Source: Liolophura sinensis (Eukaryota; Mollusca; Polyplacophora; Chitonida; Chitonidae). From it: a stretch of DNA of 64,000 nucleotides. Made by a program: the position numbers and the translations under genes. The notes beneath the pieces are model-generated. The model worked only from the letters and a program-made list of their open reading frames with translations, was not told the DNA's origin and did not search any database. Location: positions 52,852,046-52,916,045 of the forward strand of contig NC_088302.1 in assembly GCF_032854445.1 (NCBI RefSeq). The letters run 5' to 3'. This document shows positions 25,201 to 40,200 of this stretch, one piece after another. Positions within the stretch are counted from its first letter, which is position 1, and each line of letters opens with the position of its first letter.

Positions 25201-28200
25201 ACAACCCCCATTAAGCTGCAAACATTCATCAATGTCTACAACAAAAATTTTTAAGAAGAAATTATAGAAGTCGTAAATGCTTTATACTCATATACACATT
25301 GATGTAGTTAGATAGGAGAGGAAAGGAAAGGGAAAAAAAAGCAAAGCAAAGCAAAGCAAAGCAAAGCGAAGCAAAGCAAAGGAAAATTAAGCCAAACAGG
25401 AAGTAAAAGTTGGGAAAGACACGGTCATTTGCTAAAACAACCAGTTTTTTTTCTGTGCAGTCAATGTATAGGTTGCCAGTGTGCAGTGGAGTTGATGGGT
25501 TTCTTGATGTCAACGAATAAACGGGATCTTTATTTATTTATTTGGTTGCCATACTACATAATTCACTCATACGATGGCGACCAGCAATATGGTGGGAAGA
25601 AACCAGGCAGAAACATGGGGGAAACACACGAACATCCGTTGGTTTCTGGCAGACCTTCCCAGGTACAGCTGGAGAGGAAGCCAGCATGAGCTGGACTTGA
25701 ACTCACAGCGACCACACTGGTGAGAGGCTCCTGGGTCATTACGCTGCGCTAGCACGCTAAGTAACTGAGCCACGGAGGTCACTGGATCTTTATTATACCA
25801 ACATAGAACCGTATTTTTTATGACCTTCTTTGTTGCAATGACTATGCATTGGTACAAAAAAGCGACCTTAACACGAAATATTCACTTCAGAACCTGTAGG
25901 ATCACTGATCCATACACTGAAGAACTTACTGTAACAGTTGTCACTGGTAGTGTTGAAGGCATAGCCTGTATCACAATCACAGTCATGGGGCACGTCATCG
26001 GAACTACCACACAAATCTAAAAGAGAACGTGTAACATTACAATAACTAATGTACTAATCGTGAATATTCGCTAACATCTGTCTGATATAAGGGAGTATTG
26101 GGCATACCCGTATATTATGATGGAAGTGTAACTGTCATCACTTACATGGTATCTGTTCACAGGTAGGCCATACGTCCACAGGCATATCCGTAAAATGTGC
26201 TAGGAGTGTAAATGTCATCACTTACATGGTGTATGTTCACAGGCATACGTTCACAGGCATATCCGTAAAATGCGATGGAAGTGTAAATGTCATCACTTAC
26301 ATGATGTCTGTTCACAGGCATATCCGTAAAATGCGATGGAAGTGTAAATGTCATCACTTACATGATGTCTGTTCACAGGCATATCCGTAAAATGCGATGG
26401 AAGCGTAAATGTCATCACTTACATGGTGTCTGTTCACACGCATATCCGTAAAATGCGATGGAAGAGTAACTGTCATCACTTACATGATGTCTGTTCACAG
26501 GCATATCCGTAAAATGCGATGGAAGTGTAAATGTCATCACTTACATGGTATCTGTTCACAGGCATATCCATAAAATGTGACGGAAGTGTAACTGTCATCA
26601 CTTACATGGTGTCTGTTCACAGGTATATGTTCAAAGGAATATGTTTACAGGCATATCCGGGATGGAAATGTAAATGTCATCACTCACATGGAAAATGTCC
26701 ACAGGTATATCCATATTATGTGATGATGGAGGAGCAAATGTCATCACTTACATAGAATAAGTTCACAGGGACAGGTGCATTCTTATTGTGGAAAGGGAAT
26801 GTAAATGCTATGATTTACACCGAATACGCTCGCAGCCATATCCATATTATGTGATGAAAGTGTAAATGCCATGATTTACATCGAATACGCTCGCGGGCAT
26901 ATCCGTATTGTGTGATGAAAATGTAAATGTCATCACTTAAATGGAGGACGTTCACAAGTATATCCGTATTATGTAATGGGAGTGTAAATGTCATGACCTA
27001 CAGGCGTATCCATATTTTGTGATTGGGGTGTAAATGTGGTGACTTACATGGTTTACGTTCACAGGTATATCCATCTGATTGGAGAGAGTACCCTTCCTCA
27101 CAATAACACAGATAGCTTCCGAGTGTGTTCGAACAGGCTTGCTGGCAAATGGTCTCGTTGGAGCACTCGTCGAAGTCTGAAATTTTGAAAAGAGATTAAA
27201 ACCGTAATGTATCAAAACTGCACTGATTAATCAGTTTTATGCTTTTGTTATTTTGACATAAAACAGAAATCATACAACCAAATTTAAAAAAATCAATTCA
27301 ATTTATGTGCGATGTGTATCAGAAATGGACTTTGTCTCACAACTCAAAGTATATCAAATACACAATCCTGTAATGGACAGTTCATTACTGAGCCACGGCG
27401 CTTGGGGCGTGCAATTTATTTCTACTTTTTTAAACTAGCATTTATAAGAGCAGTTAGAATAAAACACTAATTGAGGTAAATTGACAAGCCTCCGCATTTC
27501 ACCGGTTACGTGTGACCATTTGACAACTATCACATTGTCGTCGATCGCTACTTTAGTTCTACTCTCTATGCTGTTGTCCGTACATATTTATTACCTTGAC
27601 AAGCCTGCCCATCAGTCAGTAATGTAAACCCATCCATGCAGGAGCAGTTCCGGCTACCTTCTGTGTCCTCACATATGTGCTCACAGCCACCGTTATCAGC
27701 TCTACACTCGTCCACATCTGTAATTCAAGTTTCCTCAAGTAGGCACATCTCAAGTATATCTGTTATTGTCTACTGTCAGGTACCTAATGAGGATATCGCC
27801 CCGCCTTACTAGGTACACCTGACAAACCTCCTCATGAGGATACTGCCCTACCTTGCCAGGTACCTGACAAACCTCCTCATGTGGAAACTGTCACAACATA
27901 CACCGTACCTGACAAACCTCCTCATGAGGATACCGCCCTACCTTGCCAGGTACCTGACAAACCTCCTAATATGGGAACCGCCACACCTTGCCAGGTACCA
28001 GAAAGCCTCCTAATGTAGGAAACTGTCACGATTTACCAGATATCTAACAAACCTAATAAGGAAACCACCACACCTTACCAAATACCTGACACACCTCCTG
28101 TTGTAAGACAGTAGTCGGATCAGTGGAAGCCTTCATTTCGAATACAGAACCTAACTGGTTGACGGCTAGTTGCTTTCCCGAACGAACCAGTGGGTGAGCT

Positions 28201-31200
28201 TGGACATGTCTCATGGATGTGTCGTCCGGAAGACACTAAAGCAGGCCGTTAGCACTTTCATTTATCCTTAGTTCAAAAGAAGTAGCACATAGTAAGTGTT
28301 TGCGTAATAACTGTAGGGACTTACTGATACACGTCATATTGTCCGTATCCCACATGTAGCCATCTGCACATAAGCATGTGTATCCTCCTAGTGTATTTTG
28401 ACAGCCGTCGCTACATTCCGAACGGTTCGTCTCGCACTCATTTATATCTGGCATACAAAAAAGGATACTGTGAGAATGTCGTAATGAGCAAAATGAAAAC
28501 TGAAATCGAATTCAAAAGATGCAGAGAAACACAAAGTATTGCAACACAGACAATTCTGGGGATAGTTCAGAGGCTAAGGAACAGCCAACCTTTCTAAGAG
28601 ATTTACCTTGACAGGTAACTCCATTCTCCAGCAGATAGTAACCCACCTCACACGAACATTGAAAGCTTCCATCCGTGTCTTCGCAGATATGTTCACAACC
28701 GCCGTTGCTTATATCACATTCGTCCAGGTCTGGATAGGGAAACATCAACTCAAGGAAAGTATATCGACACAACGGTAAATGTATTCGATCAAATTTGAAC
28801 CAGTGTATACATTGACTGAAGAATTCATTTGGGACAAGAACAAGTAAATGGGCAGCCAACCAAAGCATCACTTAAACAAAACTAAGCTATTGCATATTTA
28901 AAATGAACAAGGTAAGAGACAAATAGAACTGCTTCTATTGGGTTAAAAAGTATCGTGTAAAGCACTAAAATACGCCTGGGCTATAAGTTCAGCTGCCCGA
29001 GCTAGTGTGTTGGCAAACTAATGAGGGTACAGGTGAAACAAGCTTGAAAAATCAGATCAATCAAATATAGGTAAGTTTTGGGCAAGGGGTAAAAACATAC
29101 TGGTACAGTTCCCTTGGTCATCCGACAAACTATATCCTTTGTGACAATCACACTTGTAACTTCCTTCGGTGTTGACACAAAGCTGAGAGCAATTCTCATA
29201 ATCGCATTCATCGATATCTGTAAAATGAAATAAAAGGATAAAAACCGCGGATATTTCACGGAGCAACGGACTGACGAAATCTGAAAGGCTTGTATTTATT
29301 TTTTGTGGTGACATTGCACGAACGCTTGCTCAACCATGTAGATTAGATTTTCTAAAAGTTATGCCTTGCAACACATGCAGCCAACTAGCACTGTTACTTG
29401 ATTAAGACATATTGATGGCTATATATACATTAAAACAGATGTCTTCTAAGATGTCTGTCAAAAGACATAACAATAGCTACAAATGTATACATATAAAGGA
29501 TTCAGAATAGCCTAAAAAGCGGGTTTTGGAATCGTCTTTCACAATTAATCCAGAGTTGTGCATTGATTTATTTGATAAGTGCTTTACGCCATGATCAAGA
29601 ATATTTCACTTATACGACGGAGGTCAGCATTTTGGTGAGAGGAAACCGGGTAGTTGCCCGGAAGAAACCCACGACCATCTGCAGGTTGATGCAAAACCAG
29701 TTGTGCATTGACGAACAGATAATGATTAGCCAAGCGAATTGGACTACTTACTATGTACTGATTAATAAAAATAATGTATGGAATAGATAAAACATATGGA
29801 TGAACCTATAAATGAGCATTAGCTTAAATAGGCAGAACATTCTTGGATTGTACATTAATAGATGTGGATTAACCAATAGTTGCAGATTGACCCATGCCTG
29901 CACGACATAGGTAATAACCAATAAAACATATTCCAATTTATACAGGTTTTAAATCGGAACAAAATTTATCATACCGATTCAGTCTTTCAAGGTTTAGCTT
30001 TATTTAATACAAGTTGTAGGGTTGGTTAATATCTACCTATGCATCTCTCGCCGTCAGCGTGAAGCTGGAATCCGCGATTACATGAACAAATTCTACTTCC
30101 GGGAATGTCTGTACAATTCTGGTCGCAGCCCCCATTGTTCACAGCGCAGTCGTCAATATCTGAACAGCATTTTAAACAACATCAATGTTTGTCACATACT
30201 ACCCCAACTGTTTGCTGTGCTGTAGCAATACTACAACAAAGGACTTACAACGGCAAAGTTTAAAATACATATAATGTCTTCATAACAGAATGAAAGTATA
30301 TAATAATATTGTCAATCTTCTAAATGTGTAAGGTGACACAAATATGTAAATGCCAACAAACGCTACAAATGCTGCTTCACAGTTTACCCTTCAATATACG
30401 AACAGAAAATTGTTCTGTAAAACAAGCTATTCCTTTTCAATGGGGAACCTTTCCCGTCCAAATAACAGAAGAACAAACTGCGCAGCCTGTTGCCCAATCC
30501 TTCATTTGCCATGACGTTTGGTGGACAAACTGGCAATGACGTTTGGTGGACAAACTGGTAATGACGTATGGTGGACAAACTGACAATGAGGTTTAGTGGA
30601 CAAACTAGTCATGAGGTTTCGTGGACAAACTGGTAATGAGGTTTGGTAGACAAACTGGCAATGACGTTTGGTGGACAAACTGGTAATGAGGTTTGGTAGA
30701 CAAACTGGCAATGACGTTTGGTGGACAAATTGGTAATGACGATTGATGGACAAACTGGTAATGACGTTTGGTGGACAAACTTGTAATGGGGTTTAGTGGA
30801 CAAACTAATCATGAGGTTTGGTGGACAAACATAATGATGTTTGACAGACAAACTGGTGATGACATTTGGTGGACAAACAGGTGATGACGTTTGGCGGAAA
30901 AACAGGTGATGACGTTTGGCGGACAAACTGGTAATGAGGTTTGGCGGACAAACTGGTAATGAGGTTTGGTGGACAAACTGGTAATGAGGTTTGGTGGACA
31001 AACTGGTAATGAGGTTTAGTGTACAAACTGGTAATGAGGTTTAGTGTACAAACTGGTAATGAGGTTTAGTGTACAAACTGGTGATGAGGTTTGGTGGACA
31101 AACTGGTGATGAGGTTTGGTGGACAAACTGGTGACGCACTCAAGACAACAACAGTCACTGCGCCAGATGATGTGACCCATTCATGCATTTACTACTCAGC

Positions 31201-34200
31201 ATTTGTACTTAGCTTGTCCGGACACTATCTACATCACCCGGAAGTACTAAAGAGGGTACTGAAACATTCCGTTTCTCTTCCTGTTTATACGTTTGAATTG
31301 CTTTCCCAGATGATTCGTCTATCGCCTGTCTGATATCTTCCGTTCATTAACGAATTCATGACAATAAGTCGGGCCCTACTAGACTGAAGATCTGTACTTG
31401 AGTATCACTCAGCCTTAGACTTACTGTTACATGTGTAGCCGTCTGGGTCAAGTGTATACCCCTCATTACACTGACATAAGTATGATCCAAAGGTGTTCAT
31501 GCAAGAATGACTGCAGTTTGTTATGCCTTCGCCGCATTCATCCAAATCTGGGATTGAAAGCAAAAATGTAAATTTAAGTGCAATAGTTAATAAGTCATAC
31601 AGATTTTTTTATTTATTTGATCGTTATACAGCACCATACTCAAGAATTCCCCACTTATTCGATAGCGGAAAGTTTCACGTGTGAAGAACACAAGCCTGAA
31701 GTAAACCAATGAATTTTGACGAGTAAATGGAAAACTCCCATACATGAACACATACATTATATTGCCATCCACCAATATATGTCACATTTTAATAAATAGA
31801 TGAACTGCTCAACTATAACGGACTATTACTCAACTATTACAATGACATCCGGCCCCTTAAATTATCTTGGTTATGCAACGTTCCAATATAAAAGAAAAAA
31901 AATCATGACTCCCACAAGAACAGAAAAGGTAAGTAAGCATTACAAACGTTAATCGCTAACGAACTCTGTAATGGGAAACGAATTGTCTTATGAGAAACGA
32001 ATTTTCTAATGAGAAACGAACTTTCTAATGAGAAACGAATTTTCTAATGAGAAACGAACTTTCTAATGAGAAACAAATTTTCTAATGAGAAACGAATTTT
32101 CTAATGAGAAACAAATTTTCTAATGAGAAAAGAACTTTCCCCAAGAGAATAACAAGGGTTATAATACTTAGTTATTTATCAATCAGAAATGCCACTTGAT
32201 TTTCAGGTTGTTGGGTTGTTGTTATGTTACACTTTGCCTGTGAGGCAATCCCGATACAAAATGGGTGAGTCACGAGGAATGAATGAATGGTTGCTTAGGG
32301 TTTAACGTTATACTAAACAATGTTCCAGTCATATGACGACGAGGAGTCATTAGGGGTGTGTACTGTATATATACACTGTGTCTTTCAGTAGGGCGAGAGT
32401 GACGAAGAGATCAACTCGTTCTTACCGGCACAGCTGTGGAAATCATGGAGTAAGACAAACCCATTGCGACAATCGCAGCTGTAATTCCCCACAGCATTGG
32501 TACAAATCTGTTCACATCTGCCATTATAGTCATCACACTCGTCTGTGTCTGTAGCGAGTAACGAGAAGAGGCTTAAATGATCCTGCACTCAGTATGGCTC
32601 TTCAACACCTGGTCATTAAAAACTGGTTTTGAGTAGTATATGCTACATGTATCTCAGTCTAATAATTTCCAATAGTCAATAAACTATTTCAATATAAAAG
32701 ACTACATGTACAGCATAAAGAGTAAAACCAGAGCAGAGACGCAGTGTGATTGTTGACAAATGCTCAAACGTAACAGCGGTGAAATCGTCTTTCGCCATTT
32801 TACCTTACTTTAAGGATTTATTCTGACCCTTCATGCAAATGCTTATCCACACCTTACTACCGAGGCTTAAAGAGAATTAGTTTAAAAAAAAGCTGCAGTG
32901 ATGTTATCTGCAATTTATTACATTTCATTCTTCTAAAAATACTCAAAATGCTTTGTTATCACAATAAACAATATGAAAAAAAATTTCTTTCACACAAAAA
33001 ATAGATAACATGGCCAAATTTTTGGATGGAAGAAACGGACAAAAACCGGGTACAAGAAAACACTGTGGACTAGAATGAGGGAGAGAATTAGATTCTAACT
33101 TGCTATAGGTCGATCTCGTTAGTCAAAGACTAATGAGCTTACGGGCGAAGCTATTAGGAAGGAAGGAACGCTGATCACATCAGTAATTCAGCTTTTTATA
33201 TGTTTCAGTGACAAATGTGACATTACCAGCTTTATACTCACAGTGTCAGAATGGCACCCTTCAAGTTTGTACCATGAAAGAGCGTCAGGACACCTCTGTT
33301 CGGTCTTCAAGTTTCGAGTCACACTGACGGTGACAGAACCATAGCCCATTTACCACGAAAATGTGTTTGTCTTACCTGTGCAGGTGCTAAGGTCTGGCAG
33401 CAGACTGTAGCCAGACGAACATTCACAATAGTAGCTTCCGTATGTATTGTAACACATACTGGAACAAGATGTGTCATCCAGGCATTCGTCCATATCTGTA
33501 AAGGATAAAACAGGTTCAGAACAAAGATGTTATTTTGCTCTTATTCCTTTCTGGTTAAAAAAACGAAGTATCCAAAGTAACTTTCGTGACATCCGAAAAC
33601 ACTAGAGCTAGATTCGAGTCTGCGACCTCAATGGTCAAAGGAGCAGTGTGAAGGGAATAAAGCTCCAGTCCACTGATCCAGAGATTGAGTAATAAAAAAG
33701 GCCATGTCACTTTCATGGCGGACAGCTTTTTAACCTAACAAGTAAAGCTGTCTTGCGTTTTAACAAAAAGAAACTCGATCTGAATAAAAATGTACTTGTT
33801 TATTTGAATGGTGTTTTAAGCTGTACTCATTTCATTCATTCGACGGCGGACAACATTGTGGTTTACACCAAGGAAACTGGTGGCTGAGCAGAAACGCATT
33901 GCAATCGACATGAGTGGTAGTGAAGACTTCAAAGAGCACCACAAAGTTTACCTTGACAGGAATGTCCATCTGGTGACAGTTCAAACCCTTCCAAACACGA
34001 ACAGTTGTAACCGCCATCAGAGTCTTCACAGCTATGCTGGCATCCACCATTTAGCTCTAAACACTCATCAATGTCTGTGGAAGCCATCAGCAACAGATGA
34101 GAAGACATGGCCAAAAGGTTATCCACGATATTGCAAAACCAACCCATTCCTTGACAGGATACTGTTTGATTAATTGTAGGATATTCTTTGAGCCCATTAA

Positions 34201-37200
34201 GCAACCTAAGACTTCAGTCATAAATTGAAAGTGCTGAGAAGTTAAACTCAGCAGATGAAAGAAACTCAAAATGTGATTGGTACATTGGTCTGCAGTAAAT
34301 AAACAGCATTCAAAGTTTAAACTTCGTAGAGTAGAGGATTTTAATTGTATCCGTGTCTAAAGGTTTAACTCAATGGCATGATGGAAAGGCAAGCGTGATT
34401 TAAACAATACAACATGGCCGCAGACACATTACTTTTAACATGCAAGAAAGTGATACGAAACGTGATGTAACTGAGAAAAAATGGTAAGTTTCTAGAAATT
34501 ATTGAAACTTGGTAATTCGAGGAGTTAGCATTAGACACTTACTCTCGCAAGATGAAGTGTTCATGCTGAAATAGTAGCCTCTGTCACATTTCTCTCGATT
34601 TTCCTTACATAGGCAGTCCGTTCTGTTTTCTTCCTTTTCTGTGTCTGAAAGGAAAAGCACATAGTGTAATGTGATGCTATGTGATGGGATGTAATGCAAT
34701 GAAAAGGAAATCAAAAATTGTTGTGAAACTTATCAAGGTAGTTAGAGATGACGAAAAGTCCCTTTTTTCTTACAGCTATTTCCATACACTTTACACACTT
34801 CTTTCCACCTACTTGTGAGCAATCTACAAGAGACCATCATACTAGGAACCGAAACACAGAAATATTACATGTTCTAAATAAAGAAAATAAAGAAAAAATG
34901 TCATCAAGTGATATAATTATAAAACCAAAGAGTGGATTGCTGGCAACACCGATACGCGGTCGCTGTGAGTTCAAGTCCGGCTCATGCTGGCGGCCGTACG
35001 TGAGAAGGTCTGCCAGCAACCTGCGGATGGTCGTGGGTTTCCCCCGGGCTCTGCCCGGTTTCCACCCACCATAATGCTGGCCGCCGTCGTATAAGTGAAA
35101 TATTCTTGAGTACGGCGTAAAACACCAATCCAAAAAAAAAAAAAAAAAAAAACACACACCGATACGCCATTTTGTTCTCCCAGCATGTATCATGCTCATT
35201 TAGTTACCAATTGCTACTCCACCTTAATTCACGTGATGATATCTAGATAAAATGATCACGAATATGGCCTCATGATGAGATTCCAAGCACAGGTAGGTTT
35301 GAAATGCCATTTTGTTCTCCCAGCATGTATCATGCTCATTTAGTTACCAATTGCTACTCCACCTTATTTCACGTGATGATATCTAGATAAAATGATCACG
35401 AATATGGCCTCATGATGAGATTCCAAGCACAGGTAGGTTTGAAATGCCATTTTGTTCTCCCAGCATGTATCATGCTCATTTAGTTACCAATTGCTACTCC
35501 ACCTTAATTCACGTGATGATATCTAGATAAAATGATCACGAATATGGCCTCATGATGAGATTCCAAGCACAGGTAGGTTTGAAACGCCATTTTGTTCTCC
35601 CAGCATGTATCATGCTCATTTAGTTACCAATTGCTACTCCACCTTAATTCACGTGATGATATCTAGATAAACTGATCACGAATATGGCCACATGATGAGA
35701 TTCCAAGCACAGGTAGGTTTGAAACGCCATTTTGTTCTCCCAGCATGTATCATGATCATTTAGTTACCAATTGCTACTCCACCTTAATTCACGTGATGAT
35801 ATCTAGGTAAAATGAGCACGAATCTGGCCTCATGATGAGATTCCAAGCACAGGTAGGTTTGAAGCTAGCAAAAATGTTGGTATACGTATTTCAAGGTCCT
35901 GTTAGTGTCGATAAGTTAAGATAAACAATAACAAAAAACGGTGTACCTTACCGAGACAGGCATGACCATTGGACGAGAGCGTGTATCCATGGAAACAGGA
36001 ACAAAAGTAACTCCCCTCCGTATCGCTACACGTCTGTTCACAAAAACCGTTGTTATCTTCACATTCGTCCGTATCTTAGCAAATGAAACAAAAGGAATGA
36101 TTGAAAATGAATGAAACAGAAGATTTATAACATTGATTGTTTATTTACCTCAGCTATAACGCTACGTTTAACCTGTTTTGGACACATTATGACGATATAA
36201 CCCCGCAACAAGTCAATGCCAATGCCGGGATTTTGTTTTGTTGCCTCACTGTAATCAATAATAATGCCCGATCTTATCTGGATACGCGATCATTTGTTCA
36301 ATGAGCACCTAAGCTATGGTCTTGTGCTAAACGTCAAGCGAAAATGTTCCAGAATCATCGATTGGCAAATTTGCACTTTCAAATTGGCACGACATGCATT
36401 CAGTAAGGCATTAGACTATGGTTTTATAACTGAAGGCTGTACCATTAAAAAGAAACAGATGCACTCGTTATTGGCAAGGAAACTTATTGGGTTAAATTTC
36501 GACACACCAAGACTGGAGAAAGAGTTACATGAAAGTAGAGGGCCTGTGTGGCTCATTTTGTTGGCTCACTAGTGTAGCGTAATGACCCAGGAGCCTCCCA
36601 CCAATGCGGTCGCTGTGAGTTCAAGTCCAGCTCATGCTTGCTTCCTCTCTGGCCGTACGTGGGAAGGTCTTCCAGCAAAATCCGGATAGTCGTGGGTTTC
36701 GTCCCACCATAATGCTGGCTGCCATCGTATAAATGAAATATTCTTGCGTACGGTGTAAAACACTAGTCAAATAAATAAATACATGAAAGTACATTCTTGA
36801 CTTAACCAGGTTTAACCAGTATTAATGTATTTTTTAAAAAAAAAAAGAGACATCCCACAATTGTTCAGAAATGCTGAACGACCCTCCGGTTAATGACTGT
36901 TGTTGTTATGTCGAATACCTAGATATCAAATATCGTAAGTTTCTTCTCCAATCGGCATAGTCTGTGTTAAGTTAATGAACTATAGGAATGGTAACAGAAG
37001 AGTTTTAGATCCATTTAATACTGAAGGACTTTTTTGCGGAATATGAAGCCGATAATAACTGCAGGATCGTGGGATGAGGCTGTGATGATATTTAAATTCT
37101 GCTCCCCGCGGGAAATGCTTAGCCCATAGCCCTGAAACATAATTACGTCATCAATGGTTTGTCGCAAGGGCATTGTTGGTAAACCGGGTTCAGGAGTCGA

Positions 37201-40200
37201 AGGAGTCCTTCGAGTTAACAATGCACCATTTGGCACTAACAAACGGTATGTTAACACCAAAATATATAAGCAGGCTCCGGAAATCACACGTTATACAAAC
37301 CAGATCACAAACAAAATATGTGCTTTCATATCCAGGGTTTTCTCATGTAGTGACGTAATCAAGGGTTAGGGCTATTGAAAACACCATGGCCATGAATACA
37401 AGTCAGATAAGTATCCTCACTTATACAGGACACGGGATCAGACATGTTCCGCTCATATCCCTCGAAACATGAACAGCTGAAACTTCCTACAGTGTTCATG
37501 CACGCCTGCTGACACTGTGTTGTGTTCATCACACATTCGTCGATATCTGAGGAGGAAAAGATGCATTAATGAATGTAATTGATGACAACGATGCAAGGAT
37601 GAAAAAGTTGAATAATCGCAATGCTTGGACGCACAGAATGGTCATTACTCAAATGCAGGGGGCCTCCGTGGCTCAGTTGGTTAGCGCGCTAGTGCAGTGT
37701 AATGACCCAGGAGCCTCACCAATACCGTCACTGTGAGTTCAAGTCCAGCTTATGCTGACTTCGCCTCCGGGCGTACATGAAACGGTCTGCCAACACCATG
37801 CGGATGGTCGTGGGTTTCCTCCCGGGCCGTGCCTCACACCATAATGCTGGCCACCGTCGTATATGTGAAATATTCTTGAGCACGGCGTAAAACATCAATC
37901 AAATAAATAAATTATTCAAACGCACTTTTTCGCACGTTTCCTTTAAAAAGTTTAAGTGATTTAAATGTTGCCTGCTATTTGCGCTAGAAATGAATGACAC
38001 CTAGCCAACTAGCCGATCGATTCACTGATTTCGAGCATTCACAGAGTGTCTGGAGTATAGGAACAGCCTTTGGCATGTTACGAAGGGAAATGTCAATACC
38101 ATGTGAGTGGACCAAGGCATGACCAAAAAACAAGGTTGTTGTGGAACGCTTGTTGCCAGCAAGGCACTAAAAACAGTAGATGCTAGGAAATCCAGAACTT
38201 CTCTTAGTCTGAGGTTGACATTCATCTGTGTTAATGAACAGGCTGGACAACCAGTTCAAGTCATGGTATTAAAAATATTCCAACTTGTGTAAAGTGTAAC
38301 CATTCTCAATAAACATGTATATGTGCTGGCAGCACGGTGACATAAACCAACCTAGATATACATGTATATGTGCTGGCAGCACGGTGACATAAACCGACCA
38401 AAATATACATGTATATGTGCTGGCAGCAAGGTGACATAAACCGACCAAAATATACATGTATATGTGCTGGCAGCACGGTGACATAAACCGACCAAAATAT
38501 ACATGTATATGTGCTGGCAGCACGGTGACATAAACCGACCAAAATATACATGTATATGTGCTGGCAGCACGGTGACATAAACCGACCAAAATATACATGT
38601 ATATGTGCTGGCAGCAAGGTGACATAAACCAACCTAGATATACATGTATATGTGCTGGCAGCACGGTGACATAAACCGACCAAAATATACATGTATATGT
38701 GCTGGCAGCAAGGTGACATAAACCGACCAAAATATACATGTATATGTGCTGGCAGCACGGTGACATAAAACCGACCAAAATATACATGTATATGTGCTGG
38801 CAGCACGGTGACATAAACCGACCAAAATATACGTGATATGTGCTGGCAGCACGGTGACATAAACCGACCAAAATATACATGTATATGTGCTGGCAGCATG
38901 GTGACCTAGATATACATGTATATGTGATGGCAGCACGGTGACATAAACCATCACGGCAGTTCCTGAGTCTGACAACTGATAATATCCGATTTTATCGTCA
39001 CACTTTTGATCCCGAGGAGCATATTGTTATCTAAATATCCACACACCCTGGCAGCTTCTCCCATCGGACATCAGGACATAGCCATCATCGCAAAGGCAAA
39101 TGTGGCTGCCGTTCGTGTTGAAGCAATCTTGTACACACCTGCCATTGTTTGCCAAGCATTCATCAACTTCTGAAAAAAGAAAACTCATTTATTCATTTTA
39201 TTCTGTTCACCGCTCGAATCAGTATTTCATTTATGTGACCGTGATCAGATCCATACGCCGTTAAAACCGGCTATTCCGGAAAACACCGCCCCATGACAGG
39301 TGCCTGATAAATCACCTGATGTAAAGCTGTGGTGATTATTTTATACGAAATATAAATTTATAAGACTGGAACAGCAAACTCAATATGCAATCATTAGTAA
39401 TCGTTAACATTCGAGTCACAGATGCTTCTTTTCTCTATTTTGCTCTGATGGACTACACACTGCATGTCACGGATACATTTATGGACTACATCTTCTAGAG
39501 ACCATAGTCTTCATATTCAGATTATTATATTGTGTGACATGTGCACTGATAACATGGTTAATTAAGATATTTTCTTGGTTGGTATTTTACAAAATATTCA
39601 CCGTTGTTTCGTCTTTCTTTCGCTGACACACAAAGATAATGAGAGGACGAAGTAATGGAAAACCACTGGAGAAAATCATGTAAATCAGCAGCCAGGACTT
39701 GCTCATTTCCATACAGCAGACGTATTGTACCTACCGGTGCAGCTCATATTTTCCCTATCAAGAAGGTAGCCCTTGGGACATGTACACTCATACCCCCCAT
39801 GTGTGTTTAGGCAGCCGTGACTACAATGTGAGCTGTTTGTTACACATTCATCTTTATCTACAAACAAAAGATATGAATAAAATTGTTAACAGACTAACCA
39901 TGACAACAGACGGTCGATTCCATAACAAAACTAACATTTAAATGTTTACGACATATGCACAAGAGATTTGAAAGGATTTTCACCTAGTAAACATGGATTA
40001 CACACATATGCCCTTACCTAGACAACTATTGCTGTTCATACGAAAACGTCCCACACATATGCCCTTACCTAGACAGCTATTGTCGTTCATACATAAACGT
40101 CCCACTCATATGTCCTTACCTAGACAGCTATTGTCGTTCGTACGAAAACGTCCCACACATATGCCCTTACCTAGACAGCTATTGTCGTTCGTACGAAAAC

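Noticed and set aside
27770-28100. Minisatellite considered as a third exon-junction array
   Set aside because: The CTTGCCAGG motif resembles a CAAG|GTA donor, but no unit matches the end of module 24 or 25, so the likeness is probably chance.
30502-31026. Minus-strand repeat frames rich in Pro, Cys and Val
   Set aside because: 25-bp minisatellite. No splice sites in phase with the EGF gene and no domain.
34837-35199. Minus-strand frames up to 120 codons with a Phe run
   Set aside because: Antisense of a SINE with a poly(A) end.
36264-36572. 102-codon plus-strand frame
   Set aside because: It runs into a SINE at its 3' end and shows no domain. It lies in an intron of the minus-strand gene.
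37658-37760. Possible tRNA gene (box A and box B present)
   Set aside because: The head belongs to full-length SINE-1 copies with the conserved body and tail. No mature tRNA fold is evident.
38269-38975. Overlapping minus-strand frames of 113-203 codons
   Set aside because: By-product of the 47-bp minisatellite, where all three frames are open because 47 is not a multiple of three.
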